DNA from: DATATB01 sp036268995
GTDB lineage: Bacteria; Planctomycetota; Planctomycetia; Pirellulales; PNKZ01
Assembly (NCBI GenBank): GCA_036268995.1
Contig: DATATB010000025.1
Span: 48,281 to 112,280 of the forward strand
DNA length: 64,000 nucleotides
Direction of reading: 5' to 3'
Under the pieces are notes generated by a model that was not told the origin of the DNA, made no database searches, and saw nothing but the letters and a program-made list of their open reading frames with translations. This document shows positions 9,348 to 17,195 of the stretch, piece after piece. The position numbers were made by a program, and so were the translations under genes. Numbering within the stretch: the stretch's first letter is position 1; the number at the start of each line of letters is the position of its first letter.

Positions 9348-10811
9348 ATGACCATCGCACGCATTGTTCTCAGTATCATTTTTGTGGCCGGCAGTGTGGC
9401 CGCCAGCCGGGCCGCCCCCGCCAGCAACCGGCTAAACATCGTGGTGATTTTGGCCGACGATCTCGGCGGATCGGACCTCGGCTGCTACGGCGCTGACTTG
9501 CACGAAACGCCGAACCTCGATCGCCTGGCCCACCAAGCGATGCGGTTTACCACGGCCTATTCGGCCTCGCCGGTCTGCACGCCCACCCGGGCCGCACTCA
9601 TGACCGGCAAGCATCCGGCGCGGCTGGGCATGACGATTTGGGCCGAAGCCGCCGCCGATCCGCCGCGCTTCAAACGCCCCAGGCCGCTGATTCCGGCCAC
9701 GGCCGAGCATAACTTGTCGCATGCCGAAACCACGATCGCCGCGCAATTGCAAGCGGCCGGTTATCTGACCGCGCTGGTGGGCAAATGGCACTTGGGCGAT
9801 CCGCTGCATTATCCCGAAACGCACGGCTTCGACATCAATATCGGCGGCACCTTGTGGGGCGCGCCGCAGACGTTCTTTTATCCCTACCGCGGCCGCGGCA
9901 TGTACGGCAGCGAGTTTCGCTACGTGCCCCACTTGGAGTTCGGCAAAAGCGGCGAATATCTCACCGACCGGCTCACCGACGAGGCGCTGAACGTGATCGA
10001 TCGCGCGGGCCAGCAGCCGTTTTTCCTGTACCTGGCCCATCATGCCGTACACACGCCCATCGAGGCCAAAGCCGCCGACGTGTCGCATTTCGAAGCCAAG
10101 CTGTCCGCTGGCCAGCACCATCGCAATCCCACCTACGCGGCGATGACCAAAAGCCTCGACGACAGCGTCGGCCGGGTGCTCAAGCGACTCGACGAGCGCG
10201 GCTTGGCCGAGCGCACGCTCGTGATCTTTACCAGCGACAACGGCGGATACATCGGCATCGACCGCAATCGCAAGCTGCCGGTCACCGACAACTATCCGCT
10301 CCGCTCGGGCAAGGGCTCGGTGTACGAAGGCGGCGTCCGCGTGCCGCTCATGGTGCGTTGGCCCGGCACAACGCCGGCCGGCGCGGTCTGCCACGAGCCG
10401 GTCATGACGACCGACCTGTTCTTCACGCTGCTGGCCGCGGCCGGGCTCAAGCCCTCGGCCACCACCGCGGCCGACGGCGTCAATCTTCAGCCCGTGCTGA
10501 GTGATCCGACGGCCAGCCTCAATCGCGACGCGCTCTATTTTCATTACCCGCATTACTACGAGACGACCAGTCCGGTGAGTGCTATTCGGGCCGGCTCGTG
10601 GAAGCTGCTGCACTACTACGAGGACGACCGGGCCGAGCTCTACAATCTGGCCGACGATCCGCGTGAGCAGCAGGATCTGGCCAAGCAGCAACCGAAGAAG
10701 GTCCAAGATCTTCGCGGCCGCCTGCACGATTGGCTAGCCGCTGCCGGCGCCCGCCTGCCGACGAAAAATCCGGAATATCAACCGCCCGCGGCCAAGCGCG
10801 CGGCGAAGTGA
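9348..10811 (+). CDS. Sulfatase, formylglycine-dependent
   Basis: A 487-residue exported arylsulfatase-family enzyme. I chose the ATG at 9348 because it begins a good signal peptide (IARIVLSIIFVAGSVAASRA) and AGGA lies upstream. The catalytic motif is C77-T-P-T-R81 (within SPVCTPTRAALMTG); this Cys must be converted to formylglycine by a maturase not seen in this window. ILADDLGG supplies metal-binding Asp residues, KWHLG is the usual lysine/histidine motif, and FTSDNGG completes the metal site. Planctomycetes use such enzymes to desulfate algal or animal polysaccharides. The exact substrate is unknown. Confidence 0.93.
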   Translation: MTIARIVLSIIFVAGSVAASRAAPASNRLNIVVILADDLGGSDLGCYGADLHETPNLDRLAHQAMRFTTAYSASPVCTPTRAALMTGKHPARLGMTIWAEAAADPPRFKRPRPLIPATAEHNLSHAETTIAAQLQAAGYLTALVGKWHLGDPLHYPETHGFDINIGGTLWGAPQTFFYPYRGRGMYGSEFRYVPHLEFGKSGEYLTDRLTDEALNVIDRAGQQPFFLYLAHHAVHTPIEAKAADVSHFEAKLSAGQHHRNPTYAAMTKSLDDSVGRVLKRLDERGLAERTLVIFTSDNGGYIGIDRNRKLPVTDNYPLRSGKGSVYEGGVRVPLMVRWPGTTPAGAVCHEPVMTTDLFFTLLAAAGLKPSATTAADGVNLQPVLSDPTASLNRDALYFHYPHYYETTSPVSAIRAGSWKLLHYYEDDRAELYNLADDPREQQDLAKQQPKKVQDLRGRLHDWLAAAGARLPTKNPEYQPPAAKRAAK

Positions 10812-10827
10812 GCGATTGCCGGTCGCG

Positions 10828-10943
10828 GCGCGTCACCGTAGGCGTCTCGCTCCGTCGAGACGCAGGCAACTCGGCTTGGCGCTGGGAGCGGTGGTCCGTA
10901 GAACTCTGCATCCCGGCGGAGCGGGATGCGTACGGTGACGCGC
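10828..10943. repeat. Cruciform-type nested inverted repeat, copy 1
   Basis: Outer arms of 13 bp (10828-10840 and 10931-10943) are perfect. Two inner hairpins lie between them: GCGTCTCG/CGAGACGC (10842-10849 with 10856-10863) and GCATCCC/GGGATGC (10908-10914 with 10923-10929). It lies after the sulfatase stop. A related element is at 13241-13293, so this is a repeat family. Confidence 0.75.
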
Positions 10944-11029
10944 CGGTAGGTGCCGCGCGCCGAGCGGCACTGGGACATCAATCGCGTCCCTTGCAAGCCG
11001 GGCTCGGCTCGCCGGGCCTACGGTCGCGC

Positions 11030-11290
11030 TCACGGCGGATCGTAGCCGCCGCGATGGAAAGGGTGGCAGCGGCAGATGCGCCAGATGCCGCGCAGTGAGC
11101 CGCGCACGGCCCCGTATTTGCGCACCGCGCCGATAAAATAGTGGCTGCACGTCGGATCGTAGCGGCAAGCTCGCCCGAAGATCGGGCTCAAGAAAATCTG
11201 GTACAGCCGCACAATGCCGACCAGCACGTCCGCGGGCAGGCGATAGAGACGGCCAAGCAGGCTGGGCGCGGGCGTGGTTTCTGTGTCCAT
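11030..11290 (-). CDS. yidD: YidD, membrane protein insertion efficiency factor
   Basis: An 86-residue protein with the family hallmark IFGRACRYDPTCSHY near the middle and a GGYDPP end. YidD is a small membrane-associated protein that helps YidC/Sec insert membrane proteins. It follows rnpA by 11 bp on the same strand, the conserved rnpA-yidD order. rpmH, often upstream, is absent here, and the cluster instead continues into a membrane protein and DnaJ. Confidence 0.95.
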   Translation of the reverse strand: MDTETTPAPSLLGRLYRLPADVLVGIVRLYQIFLSPIFGRACRYDPTCSHYFIGAVRKYGAVRGSLRGIWRICRCHPFHRGGYDPP

Positions 11291-11301
11291 GCTCTCGCCC
11301 T

Positions 11302-11676
11302 TTAAGTCTCGACCGCCGGCGGGGACGGCAAGCGGAGCTTGCGGGCCAATTGGCTGGCCAGGCCCACGAGCGATTGCTGCAATTCGGCGAGTGGAGGCGG
11401 CGAGCCGCGAGCGATGACGACCAGGTCCATGCCAGGCGCTAGCTGCTGGCGACTGTGGCGAAACGCTTCTCGCAGCAGCCGCTTCCAGCGGTTGCGGGCC
11501 ACGGCATTGCCGACTTTGCGCGAGACGGAAAGCCCCAGCCGCACGCCTGGGCCGGCACTGGCCAGGCCGTAGACGACGATCGAGCGATCCGCCACCGAGC
11601 GGCCACGGTTGTAGACCTGCTTGAAGTCGGCCGGGCGGCGCAGCCGCTGGTCGCGTCGAAACCGCTCGCTGGCCAT
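11302..11676 (-). CDS. rnpA: Ribonuclease P protein component
   Basis: A 124-residue basic protein that assists the RNase P RNA in removing tRNA 5' leaders. The family motif VGNAVARNRWKRLLREAFR lies at about 54-72, and the N terminus (RLRRPADFKQVYNRG) and IVVYGL strand are typical. It starts 7 bp after the stop of the upstream membrane-protein gene and is followed by yidD, so these three genes are probably translated from one message. The usual neighbour rpmH is not in the window. Confidence 0.95.
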   Translation of the reverse strand: MASERFRRDQRLRRPADFKQVYNRGRSVADRSIVVYGLASAGPGVRLGLSVSRKVGNAVARNRWKRLLREAFRHSRQQLAPGMDLVVIARGSPPPLAELQQSLVGLASQLARKLRLPSPPAVET

Positions 11677-11683
11677 GCGTCCT

Positions 11684-12109
11684 CTAGTCTACCGGTGGCT
11701 TGCCGCCGTGCGGCGGGTGGACGGCCGGCCGCTTGAGCAGCCGGCGCGCGGCCCAATGGTCGGGCCCCAAGCGGCTGCGCGAACGCTGCTGCCGCAAGCG
11801 GCGCCGCGTGAACGAAGCTCCCATGCGAACGAATACAAAGAAGCCCGCTGCGATCAGGATCAAACCCAGCAGCGCCGCCAAGACCAGGCCCCGAACGGAG
11901 GTCGGCAAACGCTGCCAGAGATCTTCGGCGGCCAATGCCTGCGAAGCGCTGGCCAGCCAGATGGCGGCTGCCAACGCACCGATGCCCGCCGGCCAGCGAG
12001 TTAGGATCGACCGAAAAATAACTTCTCCGCAACCCCTCGCCCCTTGCGGGAGAGGGCAGAGTGAGGGGCCAAAAAAAACGGAAGTTATTTTTCGGTCGAT
12101 CCTTACCAT
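11684..12109 (-). CDS. Small membrane protein in the rnpA-yidD cluster, start uncertain
   Basis: The coding part shows a signal-like segment (ALAAAIWLASASQALA), then one strong membrane helix (GLVLAALLGLILIAAGFFVFV) and a basic C-terminal tail of about 40 residues, consistent with a single-pass inner-membrane protein. No family is recognised. The ATG at 12107-12109 overlaps the DnaJ stop, but reading from it passes through an inverted repeat (12003-12103), so the first 35 or so residues may not be real. TTG at 11972-11974 is a possible internal start. The stop lies 7 bp before rnpA, which argues for a real coupled gene. Confidence 0.55.
   Translation of the reverse strand: MVRIDRKITSVFFGPSLCPLPQGARGCGEVIFRSILTRWPAGIGALAAAIWLASASQALAAEDLWQRLPTSVRGLVLAALLGLILIAAGFFVFVRMGASFTRRRLRQQRSRSRLGPDHWAARRLLKRPAVHPPHGGKPPVD
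12003..12103. repeat. Long inverted repeat between dnaJ-like gene and rnpA cluster
   Basis: 23-bp perfect arms at 12003-12025 and 12081-12103 enclose a GC-rich core that itself can fold (CCCTCGCCCC against GTGAGGGG). The right arm touches the DnaJ stop codon. It may be a MITE-like element that also works as a terminator or processing site within the cluster. Confidence 0.8.
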
Positions 12110-13083
12110 TGCAGATGCTCGCGCGGATGGATCGGGTGAGCCTCCTCGATTTGCCGGATCATTTGCAACTCCGCCTCGCTCAACTCGGGCGGCAGCACGA
12201 CTTGCACTTCGGCGAACAAGTCGCCGGGCGGGCGGCCCTTGGCTTCCACCCCGCGGCCCTTGATCCGCAGCTTCTTGCCGCTCGAGCTGTGCGGCGGCAC
12301 GCGAACCGAAACCGTGCCCTTGGGTGTGGGCAAGTCGACCTTGGCCCCTTCCGCCGCTTCGCGCAGCGTCACCGGCAGGCGAACGTGCAGATGATCGCCG
12401 CGGCGCTGGAACCAGGGATGCGGCGCCACGTGAACGGTAATCAGCAGATCGCCCGGCGTCCCGCCATCGGGCGCGGGCTCGCCTTTTCCACGCAGCCGGA
12501 TTTTCTTCCCCTCGTCGATGCCGGGCGGCACTTTGACGGCCAGTGTCTCGGAATGGCCATCGCCGCGGCTGAGCGTGATTTGTGTCTGGCCGCCGCTGAC
12601 GGCCAGATTGAACGGAATCTCGAGCTCGGCGGAGACATCGGCTCCGCGGCCAGGCGCCGCGGCCCGCGAGCCCCTTCCGCCGCGGCGACCACGTCCAAAC
12701 TGGTTGAAGAAATCGAACCCGCCCGGGCCGGCACCCGCACCTGCGCCGCCTTGGCCGAAGCGTTCGCCGAAGAACTGCGACAGGTCGATGTCTTCGAAAC
12801 CGCCGGGGCCGCCCGGACTCCAGCCCGGCCCTGCACCTGGCCGCGGGCCGCCTCGGCTGGCACTCTCGAACGAGCTGCCGTAGCGGTCGTATAGCTCGCG
12901 CTTGCTGGTGTCGCTGAGCACGTCGAAGGCGGCTTGCACCTGCTGAAATTTCTTCTTTGCCGTCTTATCGTCCGGATTCATGTCCGGATGGAATTTCTTC
13001 GCTAGCGTGCGATAGGCCTTTTCGATGTCGGCCTGCGACGCGTTGCGTTCGACGCCGAGCGTTTTGTAGTAGTCCTCAGCCAT
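12103..13083 (-). CDS. DnaJ/CbpA-type co-chaperone without zinc finger
   Basis: A 326-residue J-domain protein that would stimulate DnaK ATPase and deliver substrates. The J domain is at 1-70 with the essential HPD (KKFHPDMNP) near 31-33. A Gly/Phe/Arg-rich linker runs from about 75 to 135 (GPGGFEDIDLSQFFGERFG, then GRGRRGGRG). Two beta-rich substrate-binding domains follow directly. The CxxCxGxG zinc repeats are absent, which places it with CbpA/type II rather than DnaJ. ATG at 13083 was chosen because it begins the J domain; no clear Shine-Dalgarno is present. It is first in a leftward cluster with the membrane protein, rnpA and yidD. Confidence 0.92.
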   Translation of the reverse strand: MAEDYYKTLGVERNASQADIEKAYRTLAKKFHPDMNPDDKTAKKKFQQVQAAFDVLSDTSKRELYDRYGSSFESASRGGPRPGAGPGWSPGGPGGFEDIDLSQFFGERFGQGGAGAGAGPGGFDFFNQFGRGRRGGRGSRAAAPGRGADVSAELEIPFNLAVSGGQTQITLSRGDGHSETLAVKVPPGIDEGKKIRLRGKGEPAPDGGTPGDLLITVHVAPHPWFQRRGDHLHVRLPVTLREAAEGAKVDLPTPKGTVSVRVPPHSSSGKKLRIKGRGVEAKGRPPGDLFAEVQVVLPPELSEAELQMIRQIEEAHPIHPREHLQW

Positions 13084-13240
13084 TTCAACCGAAAGTTTGT
13101 TTACGTGAGTTTGGCGCCCGGTCGTAGCGGCTGTTTGCCGCCTGCTGGCTATTCTATTAGACCGCACGGCAAAAATGTACCCGCTGCCGAAGTCCAACTG
13201 CCGGCGTGCTAGAGTTTAAGGATTGTGCGGCGGGCCGGTC

Positions 13241-13293
13241 CACCGTAGGCGTCTCGCTCCGCCGAGACGCATTTCATCCCGCGGAGCGGGATG
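13241..13293. repeat. Nested inverted repeat, copy 2
   Basis: It shares CACCGTAGGCGTCTCGCTCC with the element at 10828-10943. It has the same two hairpins: GCGTCTCG/CGAGACGC (13249-13256 with 13263-13270) and CATCCC/GGGATG (13275-13280 with 13288-13293). The outer arms of copy 1 are not preserved. Confidence 0.7.
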
Positions 13294-13362
13294 TCTACTA
13301 TCACGAAACGCGGAAACAGGCCGAAAACCGGCCGGTGTCCAAGCCCCCATAAGGACCGTTCG

Positions 13363-14871
13363 ATGCGCCGTTGGCCGCTGCTGGCAGCCCTGCTGGCCAT
13401 CCTTGCCGTGACGGCGCTGGCCGTGCGAACGCTGGCGGCCGGCAAGGCGGGCGAAGGCACGCTGGAGCTGACGATCGTCGACCAGCAGACTCGCAAGCCG
13501 ATCGCTTGCCGCATCCACCTGGTCAACGCGGCGGGCGTCCCGCGCAAGGCCCTCAAATCCCCGTTCTGGCACGACCACTTTGTCTGCCCCGGCCAGGTGA
13601 GCCTGAAGGTTCCGCGGGGCAACTACACCTTCGTGATCGAACGCGGGCCGGAATATGCCGATGCCACCGGCTATTTCACCATCAACGATTTTGCCGACGA
13701 TCGCAAAACGGCCGATCTCAAGCGGGCCGTTGACATGTCGAGCGAAGGCTGGTGGTCGGGCGATCTGCGCGTTCGCCGCCCGGCCCGGAACTTCGAATTG
13801 CTGATGCAGGCCGAAGACTTGCATTTGGCCGTCGCGATTCCGCTTGTTCAAGACGAGCCGGACGCGGTGCAGCAGTTCAAGCCCGGCCTGTTGCGCTTCG
13901 ACGAGCATCGCTATTGCCAGTTGCTCGCACCGCAGGACGCGTCCGGCCGTGGCCGCCAGGCCATCGAGTTGCCGACCGGGGCATTCGACGCGACGGAAGC
14001 TGACGATACGAGCGGAATCAGTGCTGAGCCCTCCGAACACGTGTGGTACGACGTCGACGATCCGGCCGCTCCCGAGCTGCCGGTGTGGCTGGCGCTGGGC
14101 AAGGTCGATTCGTTTTGCTTGCTGAGCGGCCAGTTGGTGCGCGGTAAAAGCGACACCGGCAAGAAGCCAGCTCGCAAACGCGGCGACGATGGTCACGTAG
14201 CGGCTGAGCTGGCCCAGCAGGTGTATTTTCATATTTTGAATTGCGGGCTACGCGTGCCCCCATCGGCCAGCAGCAACAGCGGCGTCGCGGCCAATCCCGT
14301 CGGCTACAACCGCATGTATGCTTGGGTCGACAAGTCGGACATCAGCTACGACCATTGGTGGCGGGCCGTGCGCATGGGCCGCGTCACGGTGACCAACGGC
14401 CCGCTGATCCGGCCATTGGCCAACGGCCGTACGCCGGGCCATGAGTTCCGGCTGCTCGAGGGGGAGCTGGAGTTGGACGTGGCGATGAACCTCACGACCC
14501 GCGACCCGATCACGTATCTCGAGCTGCTCAAAAACGGCCACACGGCGCACAGCATACGGCTAGCGGATTGGGCCAAGACTGGGCATTTTCCCGCGGTGCT
14601 GTTCAAAGAGCCCGGCTGGCTGCTGGTGCGGGTCGTGACCGACGTGCAGCAAACCTATCGTGCCGCGCTCAGTGCCCCGTGGTACGTCGACGGCCCGGGC
14701 GGCCCGCGCATCAGCCGCAAGTCGGTGAATTATTTCCTCGACCGCCTGCACGCGCTCGCGGCGCATCGAACCGCCGGCAAGGCGGGCCCCGCCAGCGACC
14801 TCACGCCCGCCCAGCTCGCGGCCGCCGAGCGCTTCTGGACCGATCTGCTGGCCAAAGCCAACGCCGACTGA
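13363..14871 (+). CDS. Secreted CehA/McbA-like protein, possibly metallohydrolase-related
   Basis: A 502-residue exported protein. ATG at 13363 has AAGGA about 8 nt upstream and begins a signal peptide (RRWPLLAALLAILAVTALAVRTLAA). An N-terminal beta domain (about 30-125: LELTIVDQQTRKPIACRIHLV, VPRGNYTFVIERGPEY) resembles carboxypeptidase-regulatory or Ig-like folds. The rest (SSEGWWSGDLRVRR, GVAANPVGYNRMYAW, WWRAVRMGRVTVTNGPL) resembles the CehA/McbA PHP-like hydrolases of planctomycetes. The metal-binding His motif (GDLHVH) is replaced by GDLRVR, so hydrolase activity is doubtful. The substrate is unknown. Confidence 0.7.
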   Translation: MRRWPLLAALLAILAVTALAVRTLAAGKAGEGTLELTIVDQQTRKPIACRIHLVNAAGVPRKALKSPFWHDHFVCPGQVSLKVPRGNYTFVIERGPEYADATGYFTINDFADDRKTADLKRAVDMSSEGWWSGDLRVRRPARNFELLMQAEDLHLAVAIPLVQDEPDAVQQFKPGLLRFDEHRYCQLLAPQDASGRGRQAIELPTGAFDATEADDTSGISAEPSEHVWYDVDDPAAPELPVWLALGKVDSFCLLSGQLVRGKSDTGKKPARKRGDDGHVAAELAQQVYFHILNCGLRVPPSASSNSGVAANPVGYNRMYAWVDKSDISYDHWWRAVRMGRVTVTNGPLIRPLANGRTPGHEFRLLEGELELDVAMNLTTRDPITYLELLKNGHTAHSIRLADWAKTGHFPAVLFKEPGWLLVRVVTDVQQTYRAALSAPWYVDGPGGPRISRKSVNYFLDRLHALAAHRTAGKAGPASDLTPAQLAAAERFWTDLLAKANAD

Positions 14872-14883
14872 CGCCCGGCCGGC

Positions 14884-15117
14884 TCACTCCCCATTGATTT
14901 CGAGCTTGGGCATTGCGGTTCGCAACCACTTGATGCCGCGGTCGGTGATGTTGCTGGAGTCGATCTCGAGTTCGCGCAACTTTTTCAAGCCGACCAGCGA
15001 GCGCAGGCCTTGATCGGTCATGACTCCGGTAATGCGGAGCGTTTCGAGGTTGGGCAGCTTCGCGATCTGTGCCAGCCCTTTATCCGAAATGTCGCCGTAG
15101 GCAGAGGCCTTCCGCAT
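14884..15117 (-). pseudogene. C-terminal leucine-rich-repeat fragment
   Basis: About 77 residues on the minus strand contain three LRR units (ISDKGLAQIAKLPNLETLRI, MTDQGLRSLVGLKKLRELEI, ITDRGIKWLRTAMPKLEI). These match the GALA-like LRRs found in long planctomycete proteins. Full proteins carry many repeats; here the upstream part is missing and the reading frame runs into the PadR promoter. It is probably the remnant of a larger gene, with a small chance that it is a short functional protein from ATG 15117. Confidence 0.55.
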
Positions 15118-15158
15118 GTGATCTGAATTGCGGTACGAGCGGCTTTCTGGCGAGCTGC

Positions 15159-15187
15159 TTGACATACATAGAAGTGCTATGTATACT
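15159..15187 (+). promoter_or_regulatory. Consensus sigma-70 type promoter of padR-like gene
   Basis: TTGACA (15159-15164), a 17-nt spacer and TATACT (15182-15187) form a near-perfect housekeeping promoter. The predicted transcription start, 6-7 nt after the -10 box, coincides with the ATG at 15194, so the transcript is likely leaderless. Confidence 0.8.
15165..15183. promoter_or_regulatory. Probable PadR operator dyad
   Basis: Arms TACATAG (15165-15171) and CTATGTA (15177-15183) are separated by 5 nt and fill the promoter spacer. PadR-family sites are often dyads with ATGTA/TACAT half-sites. Binding here would block RNA polymerase, so autorepression is the likely control. Confidence 0.7.
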
Positions 15188-15193
15188 CCGGGC

Positions 15194-15520
15194 ATGAAGC
15201 TCACCAAGGACCTTGTGGCTGCCTCCGCCGTGCCGTTGATTCTCTCGGTCCTCAAGGACGGCGAGAGCTACGGCTATGCCATCATCCAGCGCGTGTGCGA
15301 GCTGTCGGGCGGCCAGATCCAGTGGAGCGACGGCATGCTGTATCCCGTCCTGCATCGTCTCGAAAGCCAGGACTACATCGAATCGCATTGGAAGATTTCG
15401 GACTCGGGGCGACGGCGAAAATACTACCGCTTGAAACGCGAAGGCCGTAAAGCCCTGGCAGAACAACGCGAGCAATGGCTCGTTGTCCATGCGGCGCTGG
15501 CCGCGGTATGGGGAACCTAA
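15194..15520 (+). CDS. PadR-family transcriptional regulator
   Basis: A 108-residue winged-helix protein of the small PadR class. It shows SAVPLILSVLKDGESYGYAIIQRV (helix 1-2), WSDGMLYPVLHRLESQDYIESHW (recognition helix and wing) and a C-terminal dimer helix (GRKALAEQREQWLVVHAAL). These repressors usually control a neighbouring membrane protein. ATG 15194 was chosen because it begins the conserved fold and coincides with the predicted transcription start; an ATG at 15179 would lie inside the promoter. The next gene begins 1 bp after the stop, so both are co-transcribed and repressed together. Confidence 0.92.
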   Translation: MKLTKDLVAASAVPLILSVLKDGESYGYAIIQRVCELSGGQIQWSDGMLYPVLHRLESQDYIESHWKISDSGRRRKYYRLKREGRKALAEQREQWLVVHAALAAVWGT

Positions 15521-15521
15521 A

Positions 15522-16364
15522 ATGTTCGACCTCGAACAGCAGATCAGTCAGTGGCGCGATGCCACGAGCAAGGTGATGCGGGGCCAGGCCGAGGCCATCG
15601 AAGAATTGGAAAATCATCTCCGCGATGCGGTCGAGCGGTCGGTTCGAGCGGGCTCGACGCCCGAGCAAGCGTGGGAATCGGCGCTCCAGCGCCTGGGCAC
15701 GCCGGAACCACTGGCGGCGGAGTTTCGTAAGCTGGCTCCAAGCAGTCCGAGATCCTGGGTGCCGGCGCAAGTGCTCATGGCGGTGCAAGGTTGCTTTGCC
15801 CTTGGGATCGCCTGGCTTTGCTTCCGGGTAGCCGGTCGCCGCGGCGACATGCTGCTCGCCTTTCACGTGTTCTGCGTGACGGTCGGCTATTCGGCTATGT
15901 TTGGCGTTGGCGCGATCGTGGCCTGGTCGGTTGTGTCCCGCACGCTGCGTGGCTGGACCGACCGTGAGCATGCGGCTCTGTGCACGACCATGCGCTGGTG
16001 GACCATGGGAGGGCTGGTATTGACCATGCTGGGCATCGTGTTGGGCAGCGTTTGGAGCCGGGGGCATTGGGGCCGGTTCTGGAACTGGGATGTCAAGGAG
16101 TTGGCCGCGGTCGGGCAGCTCCTTTGGAACGGATTGGTATTGGCCGCGCTGGCCCGGCGTCCGCGCGACCAGCGAGTGGTCCTGCTGCTGGGCCTGGCCG
16201 GCAATCTCGTGGTGGCCGCCTGCTGGTTTGGCCCCGCGGGGCTGCATTCCGACGGCCGCGCGCCGCCGGGCCTCGTCGTGGCGATCGCGGTCCTGATGTT
16301 CGTCGAACTCGGGCTCGTCGGGCTGACCCTGCTTCCCAAGGCTTGGCTCCGCCGCGCCGGCTGA
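15522..16364 (+). CDS. PadR-linked polytopic membrane protein with CcsA-like WWD motif
   Basis: A 280-residue protein. Residues 1-75 form a soluble helical 'permease prefix' domain (ISQWRDAT, EELENHLRDAVE, AWESALQRLG) that often accompanies PadR-controlled membrane proteins. Six membrane segments follow, near 82-103, 110-137, 160-178, 195-212, 218-237 and 250-272. The loop after segment three holds W183-GRFWNWDVKE, which closely resembles the WGxxWxWDxKE heme-handling motif of CcsA/ResC/CcmC cytochrome c assembly proteins. Candidate heme-ligand His residues are H115, H150, H182 and H242. It may bind heme, but no CcsB partner is adjacent. It starts 1 bp after padR and is probably under its control. 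Confidence 0.75.
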   Translation: MFDLEQQISQWRDATSKVMRGQAEAIEELENHLRDAVERSVRAGSTPEQAWESALQRLGTPEPLAAEFRKLAPSSPRSWVPAQVLMAVQGCFALGIAWLCFRVAGRRGDMLLAFHVFCVTVGYSAMFGVGAIVAWSVVSRTLRGWTDREHAALCTTMRWWTMGGLVLTMLGIVLGSVWSRGHWGRFWNWDVKELAAVGQLLWNGLVLAALARRPRDQRVVLLLGLAGNLVVAACWFGPAGLHSDGRAPPGLVVAIAVLMFVELGLVGLTLLPKAWLRRAG

Positions 16365-16451
16365 TCGACGCAGCGGGACGCTTTGCGAAAATGGCCGCCG
16401 CTGGGTCCGGGATCATTTCGCAGCGTGGGGCTCAACCGAGAAAAGTCGGTT

Positions 16452-17195
16452 TCACTTTTGTTCCGCTGCATGCGGCGATTCCAAGGCTCGATTCACGGCC
16501 GCGACCGTCGCCTGCGACAACAACTCGTACGCGGGCTTGGTCCAGTGGAACCGGTCGCCGCGGGCCAGCTCGCGCTTGTCTACCAGCAGACTATAAAAGT
16601 CGTTTACCGGCACGTGCATCTCGGCCATGACCTTGGCGGCCATGCGGTTCTGCTCGATGATAATCGGATTGATCTCGGGATCGAGCTCGGTCGGCTTGCC
16701 CTGCACCGTGACGGGCGTGATGCTCGCCCAGATGATTTTGGCTCGCGGCAACTTGTCCTTGATGACTTGCACGTACGCCTTCGTCAGCGGCTCGAATGTG
16801 CCGGGCTTGATGCGCCCGGCCTGCCAGCCGTGCAGTCCCATATTGAATTGGACGACGTCGTACGGGCCGTGTGCGAGCACTTCGGCCAGCAGCTTATTGA
16901 GATATTCCGATTGGTTATACGGATTGACCCACGCGTCGACGTATGCCTTGCCCTCGAGCGCTGTGGTCACTTGCTTCAAATAGCCGTTCAGAATCGAATC
17001 GCCGATAAGCAGCACGCGCGGGCGGTTCGGATCCGTGATCTTCGCCTGGTCGAGCCGCCAACCTTTGCCGTCCGCGTGCAGCCGCGTGTCGGTCTCCGCC
17101 GCGGTTGGCAGCTTCGGGGCATCGGCTGCCTGCAACCCAGCCTGAAAAGCCAACAACAAGGCGAGGGCGGCGAGAGGGCTTCTAATTCGTTTCAT
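16452..17195 (-). CDS. SGNH/GDSL-family exported hydrolase
   Basis: A 247-residue protein with a signal peptide (KRIRSPLAALALLLAFQAGLQA). The SGNH blocks are present: block I GDSI (RVLLIGDSILNGY, nucleophile Ser), block III-like NMGLHGW (Asn) and block V GDRFHW (Asp/His). This is the layout of esterases and acetyl-xylan or rhamnogalacturonan acetylesterases, so periplasmic deacetylation of a polysaccharide is plausible. The start at 17195 gives the cleanest signal peptide; an ATG 15 bp upstream is possible. It stands alone and leftward, converging on the PadR-linked membrane gene. Confidence 0.87.
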   Translation of the reverse strand: MKRIRSPLAALALLLAFQAGLQAADAPKLPTAAETDTRLHADGKGWRLDQAKITDPNRPRVLLIGDSILNGYLKQVTTALEGKAYVDAWVNPYNQSEYLNKLLAEVLAHGPYDVVQFNMGLHGWQAGRIKPGTFEPLTKAYVQVIKDKLPRAKIIWASITPVTVQGKPTELDPEINPIIIEQNRMAAKVMAEMHVPVNDFYSLLVDKRELARGDRFHWTKPAYELLSQATVAAVNRALESPHAAEQK

